From: Phalacrocorax aristotelis
Taxonomy: Eukaryota > Chordata > Aves > Suliformes > Phalacrocoracidae
Length of the DNA stretch: 64,000 nucleotides
Reading direction: 5' to 3'
NCBI RefSeq assembly: GCF_949628215.1
Contig: NC_134282.1
Coordinates: forward strand, 4,323,001 to 4,387,000
A program made the position numbers and the translations under genes. The notes below the pieces were generated by a model. That model searched no databases, was not told the origin of the DNA, and saw only the letters and a list, made by a program, of their open reading frames with translations. Positions 23,975-35,500 of the stretch are shown here, in pieces. Numbering within the stretch: the stretch's first letter is position 1; each line of letters begins with the position of its first letter.

Positions 23975-26739
23975 GAACCAAAAGCTCACAGGACCTGATG
24001 CAGAGAATTCAGAGTGCTGCTCTCTGTTTGCATTGTCTAACATCTCCACCGTCACAGTGAAACGAGGAAATACATCTCCTCATAGATGTTACAGACTATT
24101 TGGTTTAGATTAGCTGCTATCACTGCCACTGCCCCCCGTTTGCAGCAGTATTCTTCCACCCAACTTGAAGCTGAAGGCAGGAGGACGGTCTGCTGAAATT
24201 GCAGGGCTCTTTTGGGAAAAAATAGTTTGAGAAGCTGAGGAATGAGAGATGAAGCAGAGCTAAATTTGGAATCCCAGATAAGAAAATATCTGTATCTTCA
24301 CTGCTGTGTGGTTTTATTTTGCTCTACACAAAGCACACCTTGGTTTTGCATGGCTGTTTGTAGGATTTACCAGCTCAAAGAAGGCTTGTGGAGAAAAAAA
24401 GGCTTTGATGTCTTCAGTAAACAAATAGCAGTGTTAAAAGATTTTCAGTTCTTGTTAGCATGCTGCAAACAGCTATGTTTGAAGGAAAATAAACATCCCA
24501 AGGTTGATGGAAGGGTAGGAAAGCCATAAAGTACTGTAGTCAAATCCTTGGTATGAGGACATCGGAAATGAGAGTGCCATGAAAAAAAACTCTATTTTCT
24601 CTCCTTTGGGATTAAAAAGAGCAACCTGGCACATGACTTACCAGCCATGCAGTGGGAGTACATGGGTATAAAACCCCATGGCTAAATCATTAGCACCCAA
24701 AGTACAAGCATACTGTCAAGTCCACCGGAAAACCAAAGGTAGGAGTCCCCTGGAGATCTTCCCCTCTGACACTGCGGGGAGGGGAAGAAGGCTCGCCCTT
24801 CCTCCATCCCCCTTTTAACTCAGCTTCCTCAGTGCTTCACCCACTGCCACACGGCCACCAGCACCTCTTAACCCTCGCAGCTACAGGACCTCGTCCCGAA
24901 ATCCCAGCCGGTTTCTGTGAAGGGGCACCAAGACCAGCAGTAACTTTCAGCAATAGCTCTTCTGCTCTCGGTGAGGAGGATGAGGATTTCAGGGCTGCGT
25001 GCCTGCCTGAGCTTTGCGCTGTAAAGCTTGCTGTACCTGTCTCATTGCGTCATGTACAAGACCCCTTTAGAAATGCAAAAGCTTAGGAAATGAACCAAAG
25101 AAAAGAGCTAAATAATTATCTCAATTACAACAGCATAACCCTGGGGATGTTAATTTACATTTACATCCTTTTAACAATCCAAATTTCGTTCAGAACAAGG
25201 AAGTTTGGGTTTTCTCTGTAAAGGGAAATTAAAAATCAGCAGGTCAGGATAATAATCAATATACCAATATTTACTGCTAATTTGAATCTTATAAAGAGCC
25301 TCTAAGGAGCCTCTCGCTTTAGTTACATGTAATTCCAAGCATTCCTCTGTTTAGAGAGAGCCCACAGGAGCTAGGAAATAATTCAGACATAGTTGGCTTT
25401 TTAAAGTCTCTGTAGCATCACTAACATCTTTCCTTTGATAACACTTCTGCCTTCCAAAGCTCCGTTCCAAATGGGACTGATGAGGCAAACGCTCCGTCCA
25501 ACAAACCGGGGCTTATAAGAAAAAAACAGGAAAAAGCAAAAATTCTGGAAAAAAAAATTCTTACAATCCCAAAGGTAGTAAGTATTCCTCTGGTAACGTC
25601 ATACAAGCTCTTTGCTTTCATTGTGAGCCTCTCCCTGTTGGATTCACAGCGAGGGTTTGTAGCTAAAGCTGAGGCAGAGATGGTTCATGATAAACAGAAG
25701 CTCCTTAGAGACCGTAGCCATGGCATGTGAGAGCTGTTTACCTGGCACGATGAAGCACTATTCTGTTTATCTTCAGATGTTCCTACAGGGACAGAAGGTA
25801 TTACCGTAGTAAATAAGGCCCCTTCACCCCCAGGAATATGGTTGGGTTTTATTTTTCCAGACTCGTTGCCCTTCACTTTGAGCTGCAGAAAGCCCATCCT
25901 GTGATTTCTGAATTACTCCTTCATCCATCTTCCCACGAGGACAGACGCTTCCCAGTGCAGAGAGAGCCAGAAACTTGCTGACAGCAACTGGGGTTGTTGT
26001 TTCCAAAGCTGACCTACCCATCGCAGCCAGAATGAAACCGGCACCCTCGGTGCCAGCTGCGTCTGCAGGACACTGATGCCTTCTCCAGAGCAGGACCACC
26101 TTCTCCCCAGGGAGAATTGTTGTTGGCGTAACATGTTTGTAGCAGCAAAATTTAGAGGGAGGAGGCTCTAGCCTGCTGCTTGAAGTCTAGTGTACCGCAC
26201 AGCTAACGCTGTTGGTGTCTTTGATTGCCTCAGACGTGAAAGATAAGGTCACTGAGAGCTCTGGGAGGCGCTTTGGGGGCTGGAGGTCGCTCCTAGGATC
26301 TGTTCCTGGGCTCGGTGGGGGAAAGGCCTTTGATTTCAATAAGATTAGGGCTGGGTGCCTCCCACTGCTCATCACACCGGAGCCCTGTTTCTCCCTACCT
26401 GCCACAGCAAATATTTTGATTGCAAGAGCCAAAGCAATTGTGTTGTGTACTTTATCATATGCAATCCCCGAGGCACACTGCTGATAACCATCAAACTCAT
26501 TTCAGACCTGTGGTCCTGTCCCATCCATCCTCCCCCCTGCTCCTGCTGGAGTGCTGCCACCAGCCAGGGTGGCACTGGGTACCACCATGTGCTCCTGCTC
26601 CTCCTAAAGGAGACTCGAATGGGACAAGCTGGCTTATTCCGCGCTCCGGAGTAAACCGGCTTGCGTGGTGGTGGCTCCCAGGCCGCTGCAATGACAACGT
26701 CCCCTCCGCATGGCGGGGGAAAGCGAAGTGGCACTTTTA
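23975..26739. other. Noncoding stretch
   Basis: No gene is recognised. AT-rich parts (25.08-25.35 kb) and GC-richer parts (25.9-26.1 kb, 26.5-26.7 kb) alternate. Minus-strand frames at 26372-26734 (120 codons) overlap plus-strand frames of similar length and look like chance. Confidence 0.55.
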
Positions 26740-27500
26740 AGAAGTGGTAATTTTACCACTGAATTTACGCCTTTGAAGATCCCATAATACCTAATTCACC
26801 CCGTCGGGTGGGATTCAGCGCTGAACTGATTTACGGCGTAGCGCGGCGGGCTGTGTGGAGCGTGTGTATTCAAATAACATCAGCCCTCTTTATCAAACAC
26901 CATTCCACTTCTGTTTAATTAAAACACAATTAGCAGGGCTTGCAATTTTCTTAAATGTGCCCAATCTTCTATGAAATGAATATTAATCTCTGTTCAGTGT
27001 GCAAGTCAGTAAAGTGACACGTGGAAAATTACACGTTCTTGACTCAGGAATGCAAATCGGAGAATGACTTCATGTTCCTGAATGAGAAGATCGGCATGCC
27101 AGCTGCGCTGAGTGCCTGACCCCGGTAAAGATCACGCATAACTTTAAATTGTCATTTCATGCATACAGACGGAAGAAAGGGAGCCCGATAGCTTTATGTT
27201 GCTTAGCTTCCCATTTAATTCAGTTAGGGCGGTTCGAGTGTCTTAATAACATGAAGCAGAGCTCTGATCTCTGTTCTGGCTGCGTGTTTCCAATAGACAC
27301 CCTAATGCCTTTCTCATGGCCGGAGTGGTTAACAATCCGTATTTTCTTGCTATTAATTAGGAGTTGTATTTCATTCCCTGGCGAAGAGGGCGAGCCTTGC
27401 AGTGTAGCTGACAAGTTTGCAGTCCTAGCTTTGAATCATGCACTGGATTTTATCGAATTGCTTTATCTGGAGATAAAAGCAACAAACGTGAGTATAGAAT
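26740..27500. promoter_or_regulatory. Candidate conserved noncoding element
   Basis: This is a high-complexity, AT-leaning stretch without repeats. It is rich in homeodomain-type words (TAATTA in TATTAATTAGG near 27353, TTTAATTAAAAC near 26917), an ATGCAAAT octamer near 27050 and a TTATCTGGAGATAA palindrome-like GATA pair near 27463-27476. These features are typical of vertebrate developmental enhancers. A plus-strand frame of 117 codons (27149-27502) runs through it, but its translation resembles no protein I know. Conservation is inferred, not shown. Confidence 0.3.
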
Positions 27501-27506
27501 GAATAC

Positions 27507-27523
27507 TTTTTTTTTTTTTTTTT
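27507..27523 (+). repeat. Poly(T) tract, 17 T
   Basis: This is an uninterrupted run of 17 T at the right edge of the motif-rich segment. It is a simple homopolymer. Confidence 0.9.
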
Positions 27524-28080
27524 AAATTGCAATTGTATTTTTAAGTCACAAGAATGAGGTGGCATTCAGTCTTTCCTGCTCTTACCATTTCCTCTGCTAT
27601 TGACTTGAATGTCCTTTCTTTTCCCTTGCCCAACTGCTTGTTCCCAAAATCCTGCTGAAAAGTATCTGGAGAGTGAACCAGGTCTCCGTATTTGATAAGC
27701 GTGTCCCCACAGCGAATTATATAACAGCATTTTGTACACTTGTATTTTTCCTCTCCCCCAGTGCATTCCACACACCTACACAGTCATGCTAATTAGATCA
27801 TGTAACAAACTTATACGTGGCAAAAAAAATCTGTTCACAGGGTGTTGCAAGACAGAGCTGGATTTGGAAAGCAGCCATTCATGAATTTTGTTTTGTTTGA
27901 GAAAACCCAAAGGATGTTATTTTACTGAAGATGAAGCAAACCCCGTGTAATAGGAGCTGTTAATCTAAGGAGACGAATTATTTAAGTAGTCCTCAGTGAG
28001 CCCTGATTGAAGGGCTTGCTTACATGAGAAAAAAAAAAAAAAGTTGAGAGTTTAACAGAGTCACTAAAAAAACAAACTAA

Positions 28081-28135
28081 TGTTAAGTTAAACTTGATTA
28101 GTTCAGTTAAACTTAACTGATTAGTTTAAACTGAA
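28081..28135. repeat. Nested direct and inverted TTAAC/GATTAGTT repeats
   Basis: The word GATTAGTT occurs twice (28096-28103 and 28118-28125). Between them is a perfect inverted repeat CAGTTAA-AC-TTAACTG (28104-28119). Related TTAAGTTAAAC and TTTAAACTG words extend the similarity on both sides. The stretch could be a decayed tandem array or a small cruciform-capable site. Confidence 0.75.
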
Positions 28136-28689
28136 GTGTGTTATCGACATTATTTTCATACTAAGTCCAAAGCACAGCACTACAGTCAAGAAAATTAACT
28201 CTATCCTAGCTAAAACCATGACTAATCAAAACTAATTTAATCCATAATATATACCTACAAAGGAGCTAAGTAGCAAGGAACTTTGAGCATCAGGTGTCTT
28301 TTAAATGCAAAGAAGTGCCTACCTGGAAATGGTGATAGGGTCAAAATGCGCCTCAATTCTTTTTTTTTTCTCGATGGTCTTAAACTGTGCACAGCACCGT
28401 AACCCCGGGGTTCACGGGGTAATACAGGAGGGTGGAAACGCAGCCTCCTCCGACATACCACCTCAGCGTTGCAGCCTGATGCCTGCATGCTCATTTCTAG
28501 GGAACAGAGTCATCCTGAGCGCTCTACGCATTCGACAGCAATGTTTAACCGGTCCTGGGTTTTACGATGCTGTTGGCAACGTGAACAGCGGTCAGGTAGG
28601 GATGGCTTCCTAACTGCAGTTCAGGTGCTGAAAGGTTCGCCCACCGTTGCGCTGAATCGCATTTAAACCTGTAGATCTATCGAGTCGGC

Positions 28690-29200
28690 TCTTAAACATA
28701 ACCACAATAATTTTCATAATGATCTAGGCAGGCCGAGAGCGTTACCAGGTGAGAGCACTTCTGCAAAGCTAACGAAGGCAGTGACACGGGGCGTGAAAAA
28801 CCGACACGTTGTGAAACGCACGGGCGAAGGAGCTGAGGTTGTGGCGGGGTGGTGGTGCGGTGGTCCGGGCAACGCCAGATTGCATCCAACTGCCATTAAT
28901 GAAGTATGACGATAACTTTCAGCTATATCCCCGATCGACACTAGATGTTGCTATGCTGCTACTCATATAAGCTATACATTAGCGAGGCTTTTAAACTGTA
29001 TTTACCACAATTTCCTCTTTCCTGTTTCTGTTATTCACTGTATTGTGAACACTGGGTGAGCTGCCACTTTAATTTACTTTATTTTTTGAAGTTTCGATTT
29101 TATTTGTATAATATCAAGTTTATAACCCCCTTGAATGTACGCATAAAACTTTACAAGCAACAGAGACTCTTACAAGTGATAACATGAAGCAATTCCTATA
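28690..29200. promoter_or_regulatory. Candidate AT-rich regulatory segment
   Basis: A CpG-containing left half (28740-28880) passes into an AT-rich right half. The right half has CATTAATGAAG, several TATAAG/ATAAA words and TTTATTTGTATAATATCAAG. The lack of repeats and the high complexity would fit a conserved element. This is inference only, and no promoter or exon can be placed. Confidence 0.18.
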
Positions 29201-30505
29201 TGAATGTCAAATATTTACTTAAACTCTGCTTCTGGATTTTTTGCAATCCAAGGGGAATGACATTGTTAACCGGACGATTCCGGGAACAGACTGACAGCTG
29301 CAAGGCCACGGAGGGAAGTTTGTTTATAAGGGGGGGAAAAAAAATACATAAAAAAATTTTAAAAACAACTGTTTAGCCCTGCTGGGTTTCAGGCTTTCTA
29401 CTCCCACATGTTTGAGTGGGAGAAAGGACAAATCTTGGGACGTTGATTTCCCCATAGCAACAGAAAACGGAAATTACTTTAACCCCATCTAGTGACAGAT
29501 GACTCATTGCTCAGCCTGCTGCTATTTTCCAAGCACTAAAACAATACAGCTGCAAAGAAAAGGCCAGCCTATATTATCTCATAGGCTGAGCGCTGGGGCT
29601 CGTGGGAGAGGGCAATTCTCTGGCTGCCTTTTTATTGAAGACAGAGTAGGGGCCTTTTGTTGATTCTTTTACTGAATAGGGTAAATGTGCCCGCTTGTTC
29701 TCCATCCCCGCGCCGCTGGAGGGCAAACCCGGAGCGTCCCTGGGGTGGGGCTGACGCAGCACCCGTGGGGTGAGCTGCTGATGGGTGTCCTACTGCTTGG
29801 TCCTCCTTGCCCTGCACCCGGTGGTCCCACGGGGCACTTCCATGCTTTCGGTTTAAACAACACCCCCCCTCCTTGAATTACGTGCAATGAACTGTGCGTG
29901 CAACCGGGGAACGATTCGTTCGCGAATGCAGCCCGGTGAGGGGACAGCAGGTATGAGCGGGGCTTCCAGGCCCCTACATGTGAAATAGCTGCCTGATGGC
30001 AGAAGTGCATTTCTGTATTGCTGGGGAAGTCATAGCAAGATCCCACGGGAGAGGCTGAAACAGAAATATTCAGCTTTTGAAAGCTTAATTATCCCAGGTG
30101 AAAGGGTAACTAGGGAGAGGGGTTTCTGAGCAAGGAGGGTTTAAGGACTCCCAGGTGATAATGGTGATGAGGTGTTGCTGTGAAAGACAAGCTTCAGTCC
30201 AACTTGTAGGGTGAAGAGGTAAGGGCTGTGCTTAGGTCAGCCTTAACAGCCATATCTATCTTCTCGCACCTTGCAGCAGAGCTGCACGGAGCTACCAGCT
30301 CATCTGAGGAGCGCCTCTGTTGAGCATCTCCGGCACCTAGACAACAACTCTTGCTCAACACCTTCTGGACATGGCAGAGAAGGGCTGTTTTGGAGAGGAG
30401 CTGGTTCGAGCTCATGGATTCGAGGGTGGTTCTTCATCTGCCTCTTTCCACCAGCAGCTCAGCACTGCCATAAACACTGGTTTTCGCAAATCCTGGTAAG
30501 GATTT

Positions 30506-30546
30506 AGTAAGGCTCAGAAGTAAGGCTAGTAAGGCTTACTGAGCCT
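30506..30546. repeat. Triple AGTAAGGCT repeat with inverted AGGCTCAG arms
   Basis: AGTAAGGCT occurs three times in 31 bases (30506-30514, 30519-30527, 30528-30536). AGGCTCAG (30510-30517) is matched by its exact complement CTGAGCCT (30539-30546). Each direct copy also contains a TAAGG-type word. It looks like local slippage plus an inverted repeat. Confidence 0.8.
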
Positions 30547-30830
30547 CAGATGCATTTTGCACGTAAAATATTGCACCACTGAATGGAGAAGGTATTAATG
30601 CTATCACTGAGATGATATACTGAATAACTGGCCAGTCAGCACCACTTTATTCACCACAAACTGGGAGCAGACATCACAGTGTTGGGAAATTCAGGACCCC
30701 AGGAAAACTACATGCCGGGATGGTGTCACGGGATATGCGAAACATTTTCGTTCTGGGAAAGACAGGCTGAACTGCTGTTACAATAGCTGAGTCTTTGCTC
30801 AATCTTGTCATTTGTTTGCTGGTATGATTA

Positions 30831-30857
30831 ATTTTCCGCTTCCTAACAGCGGAAAAT
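30831..30857. repeat. Perfect 10-bp inverted repeat with 7-base loop
   Basis: ATTTTCCGCT (30831-30840) and AGCGGAAAAT (30848-30857) are exact reverse complements separated by TCCTAAC. Each arm contains an E2F-like TTTTCCGC word facing opposite directions. The shape resembles a small hairpin, but there is no adjacent T-run or gene to make it a terminator. Confidence 0.85.
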
Positions 30858-32291
30858 CAGATCCATAAGTTTCTGTTCGGGTAGTACGATTAACAAAAAG
30901 AATAACTCTTACCAGGTTGTTCCGGAAAACAGACGCTGGGCTGCATCAACGGCGCAAAGATTACCTTCGTGCAGAAATCGACACATACCAACGCAAACAG
31001 AGGGCTTTCTGGGCTCAAACCCAGACCTTGAACAGGGCGCTCTGGGCTGTGCGGCGCGCTGCTATCTGTGCCTCGGTGTGGGCTTGTTATCTGGGAACAC
31101 CCCAGGGTTGGCTACAGCTGTCCCAAAGCCACAATTTCAACAGCAGCTCAAGCGGGGTGCTCAGAGCTGCTGCCCCGCCTTGCCTTGTCCCTCTCGGCTG
31201 CTGCTTCAGCCCCAGCCCTTTGCGACCAGCTCTGACTTCTGAGGAAAGAAAAGGGATGCTTCAGTCAGGAGGTGCTTCTGGGCTCTGTGTTGTTATCACA
31301 TCGCTCTTCCTTCTTCTGATCCTTTCCTTACAGCTTTGTTCAGTGCTGTCCTACACTGCAGAATGTCCCCCTCTCAAAAGTGCAAGAGCCCTGCGAACCT
31401 GCCGGCTGTGGGGAAGGAGAACCAGAGATCACAACAGCTTATTCTTGAAATAGAAAATATGACTTTTACCATCTACACTTACGCCAGCCTGGTAGATCCA
31501 GAGAAGGATGTGGGGATTCAGATTAAACTCCATCTTTTGAGAATTCATCCATCAGCATCCTGGTTTAGAAGCCCATGAATTACGGCACTAAACAAAAAGA
31601 TTGCTCCTTTCAGAGGAGAAGCAATTGCTAAAATGTCCATGTAGAAAATGAGATTAACAGTTTTAATTCAGGCATGCTTTTTTGCTTTAATGTTCTCTCC
31701 ATTTCTTCAACTAGGAAATGTCTACATTACCTGGAAAAATATCTTTATATTGTGCTGCTTGAGGGGAAAAGAGCTAATTATATTTGTAAAAGTGGGAAAT
31801 AATGTCTAAGAGGTCTTTGTAAGGCCATGATTCTGACTGCTGGTGTCAGCTTTACTGCCAATAAGTGCAGATGGTAACGAATGAGCTACCACCAACCATC
31901 CTTTATTGTCCTAGGGCCCCACTCAGCTCATAAATGTCTTCACTGGTTATTATTTCCAGTTATTTAGTGTTCGGTTTGTAAGTGCAACACTCCCATTGAT
32001 GCTGTACCCCAAACCAGGAGAGCAGGGTAAGTAATGGCAGTTTCTCAGGCAGCTCTGTGTGTGCCGAGCCCAGAGAGGCTGCAGAGGACACGCTGCAGCA
32101 GCCACAAGTGAACCAACATCAGTAATGAAACCAAAACCTCCACAGTCGGGTTGCTTGCACAGAAATACAGCTTTGCGGCAAGAACCTGTCCTGCTGGGAC
32201 CTGTGTAACGCAGGGCCAAGACCAGGCATGGACCAAAGGGTCTGGGTTTGCAGGGCTGGCGGCTGTGCAGGTGAGTTTGAGCAAGGTAATG
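30858..32291. other. Noncoding stretch with one splice-acceptor candidate
   Basis: A 178-codon plus-strand frame (30917-31453) is the longest on that strand in this part. It has a hydrophobic leucine-rich stretch near its end (around residues 130-145) but no recognisable domain. A separate acceptor-led candidate at 31333 is listed on its own. Nothing else is recognised. Confidence 0.5.
31333..31578 (+). other. Candidate exon after a strong pyrimidine tract
   Basis: A pyrimidine-rich tract (TCTTCCTTCTTCTGATCCTTTCCTTACAG, AG at 31331-31332) leads into an 80-codon open frame starting just downstream. The frame includes MSPSQKCKSPANLPAVGKEN, polar and charged rather than low-complexity. It ends at a TGA stop at about 31578. 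I do not recognise the peptide. With no donor or neighbouring exon visible, chance is the leading alternative. Confidence 0.18.
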
Positions 32292-32520
32292 AAAGGCGGT
32301 TCTTCACCCAGTGACTTCTAGGTGATGCATTCAGACTTTCCAGAGAACATATTGGAATAATCTCCCCAGGGAAGGGGTTGACTCGGCCACGTTGGACACC
32401 TTCAAGGGTCGTCTGGGCAGGGTGCTGGGGCATCTTGTCTAGGCTGGGCTCTTCCCAGAAAGGTTGGACTAGATGATCCCTGAGGTCCCTTCCAGCCTGG
32501 GATTCTGTGATTCTGTGATA
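32292..32520 (+). mobile_element. CR1 LINE, 3' end fragment (copy B, plus strand)
   Basis: The left part has GGCGGTTCTTCACCCAGTG, a degraded form of the ORF2 C-terminal region of CR1. From 32352 it is clear: TTGGAATAATCTCCCCAGGG, ACGTTGGACACCTTCAAGGG, GTTGGACTAGATGATCCC, then TTCCAGCCTGGGATTCTGTG with a second ATTCTGTGA repeat. It matches copy A (16956-17115, opposite strand) at 149 of 160 positions, so both come from the same subfamily. It is 5'-truncated and inactive. Confidence 0.93.
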
Positions 32521-35500
32521 TTGCACTGATTTTTGCATAGCCAGAGGACAGCGTTTCTTCTTACAGTCAAGGACATAATAGTCTTTTCCAGGATAAGAAT
32601 ATAAACTATTTCCCCCAAAATGGTATTTGAAGCTTTGGGCAAACGTAGTGTCCACCCTTTGATTTATCAGCCTGACTCCTGTGCTGTGTTCGGTTCTTCA
32701 CAGTCATCCTTAGAAACACTTCCTCCACCTCTTTCAGCATTTGAACCCTGTGGTAACTTACGTAAACCACAAACAACTGCCGTACACTTTTTATCAGTAA
32801 TTCTTAGTTCGTACCAACAGGTTCTTGTTTTAGCAGCACCCTCAATTTCTGTTTAACAGCTCTGCAGCGTGCATTGCCCCAAAGCCTCATCCTTGGGCAA
32901 AAGCAGCAGGCAGAGGAGCCCTTCGCTGCCGCCGGGCAGGTGGAGGCTGGGGTCCAAACCCTCCATCTCCTTTTTACAAAGCTACTTTCTTCAACTCTGC
33001 CAGGATTTCATCCCCCTTAAGCCACAAGGGCTTAGCTGTGCCTAGTTCTCTGGCCAGCCAATGCTCTCTCCGCAAGTAGCCTTTATACTTCCTAGTGAAC
33101 CTCAAGGCTAGTTTCCCTTTGACTGCAGAGTCCAAGAAATACCACCTCTTTCTGATTCTTATCAAAGCAAAAAGAGTTTCTTCCTTGGTGTCTAATTCTC
33201 CTAAGCACATTTGAGTTTTCCTACCACAGTCTGCTAACTTCCAAGCAGAGTTGCCTATAAAAATTTCCTTCTCTTAATTTCAACACGTTTTTCCCTTAAC
33301 CAGAGTAATGGAAACGGTCGCAGGCGGCTGGCTTTCCTGGCTCGCCTTTCAAGGAAGGCTGCAAATTCATGTTTCCCGAGAACTACAGTTGCCAGAAGAC
33401 ATCTTATCTTCCCCCAAACCAGGAACTGGTGCCCGCTGGCTCTGTCACATCTTTCGAAAGGCTTCCTCCTCCCCACACAGCGATGACCACCGAGGAAGGG
33501 ACGAGGCCTCCTGGAGCAAGCTGCCTGGCGCGGGCAGGCTGGGCAGGAGGGGAGCGTGGATGGGGAGAGGCAGGTCCTGCCGCCGCCGGTCCGCATCCAT
33601 CTCAGCACAGCCTCTGCTCGTTCAGAGCCCCGCGCAAAGTCAGCGGGAGAGCATCGTAAGGTCACCGAAGGCACCGCTCCCGCTTATGTAGAACTACAAA
33701 ATCCCAAGCAAAAAGCATGGTGTTTAAAGGGCTGGCTGGTGTTAAATGACATGTTTTAGGGACCGCGTGAGAATGGAAGAAGTGCCCTCCTCAGCTGTAT
33801 GTCTCCACTAAAGTAATCTTTCAGTGTGTCTGTTAGGAGTGCACAAAATCCTCTTCTTTAGCCCCTGATCAGACCTTTGTGGTACCGCTTGAACGGCATG
33901 CTGCAACGCCGAACGCCTCGCTGGCTCCCTCCTCCCGCGGGAACAGTCTTAGGAAAGATTTTAAGAGGAAGGACTTAACTCCATGGCCCTGAGCAGTCGC
34001 TGTACCATTTCATGTGATGTGACTCAGTGCCATACTTGGTCACTTAACGAGCCTTAGGGCTCCTAATTAAAACCAGTCCTTGCCCAGCCTCTCGCTGCGC
34101 GAGTGCTGTCTCAGTCAGCAGAGCCATTACCAGCTGGTACCACCCTAAAAACCTACTTGCGCAGGGGCTGTAACCTCCTGAAGTCATCTCTGCATTTTGC
34201 GATCAGAAGTCAAAAGCGTTCCTTTTATGACATCCTTCTAAAGTCTGCTTTTCAAAACGCTGAACGCTCAGGACTCTGCCTGGAGTCGCGAGCAGCCTCA
34301 CGAAAAGCGGATAGCAGAGGACATCATCGGCAGCTTAAAAGGCCCGAGGCTGGTATTTGCATTGCAGAAAGGTTAGGCTCAGCTTCCAGCAAGCCCCAGG
34401 AGCTGGGTAATGGGCAGCATCATTTCTTCAGTGCTTTATAAATGCAGTGGGATTTGGGGTGCACGTGCGAAAAATCAGTCTGGCGTTTCGAGAATTCCAC
34501 GCTTTTCCCCATCTAGGCAAGACAGGAGGACTTAGCTGCTCACCGATAGACATAGGTTATAGAAATAAATACTGACCTTCAAATAAATACTACTAATAAT
34601 ATAAATACAAACAGAAATGCAATAAATCTAACTCTTGTCTGATTTTTTCCCCCTGGAATGTACTCTTTTTCCACAGGGTTTTTGCTCAGATCTCTCCCGG
34701 GGAATCTCAGCATCCCATTTCATCACTAAATGAAGCCTCAGGAGAGATTTGCTGTGTGGGTTCAGCCTGAACCACCAGCCTGACAAAAGCTGCTGTGTCA
34801 GGAACTAGAAGATGGAAAGGAAAGTGATTCAGAGTGAAGACGAGACCACTTTTCAGAAACCCTGAATCAAGCACTTCTGAAGCGTTTACAAGAAATATCC
34901 CCACTTGCCAAAAGTAAACCTGTGAAAGGTATCGCACCCCTTCCACTTGTGACATTTCCTTGTCCCCCACAGGAGGAAAATAACAAAATACAGTTGCTGC
35001 AGAGAGCAATCGGAAACCGCTCGTTTCTAATTGCTGCTGGCAGGGAAGCCTTGTTGTGCTCCAATTTTGGTGAAGCAAGTTTTAGTTGCTGAAGCTCAGC
35101 CACCAAGACTGCACAAACCTTTGCTACCTCAGCCCCAAAAGGCTGTCATTTCAGTCAACATCGTTTCAGACAACCTCGTATATGATGCTGGTATTTACAC
35201 CAAACAACTAGCCAGCCGGCTGCGAGTAGCTGTGCACCGCGGCATATGGTGGCTGGGTGACATGCACCCAAGGAAAGGCACGGAGGGGCCGTGCAAGCAG
35301 GGCTATTTGCAAGAAAAATCAATATTTGGACACCTAAATATGCCGCAAGCATCTTACCTGATGATCGTAGGGAAGGAGTGTGCTGCCTCCCGGGTTTAGT
35401 CTTCGAAAGCCTCCTGGGCCCCCCCACGGGACCGGGATGCTGTATGTGCCCGGCTCCCCTGGGACCAGATGGGCAGCAGAAGAAAAGCAGAGCTACCCTG

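Larger units (their letters stand above)
27524..30505. other. Noncoding, AT-rich stretch with regulatory candidates
   Basis: No gene is recognised. It contains the nested TTAAC repeats at 28.1 kb and an AT-rich motif cluster at 28.69-29.2 kb, both listed separately. Near 29.46-29.57 kb the word TGACTCATTGCTCAGC resembles an AP-1 site next to a MAF-type site. The rest shows nothing. Confidence 0.55.

Noticed and set aside
30395-30420. tRNA B-box-like word GGTTCGAGCTC
   Set aside because: Only part of the B-box consensus matches and no A box or cloverleaf can be drawn upstream; not a tRNA or tRNA-derived SINE on this evidence.
30831-30857. Hairpin considered as a bacterial-type terminator
   Set aside because: No T-run follows and the window is avian; kept only as an inverted repeat.
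30917-31453. 178-codon plus-strand ORF with a hydrophobic segment
   Set aside because: Considered as a small membrane protein, but the hydrophobic stretch is T/C-rich splice-tract-like sequence, and nothing else supports translation.
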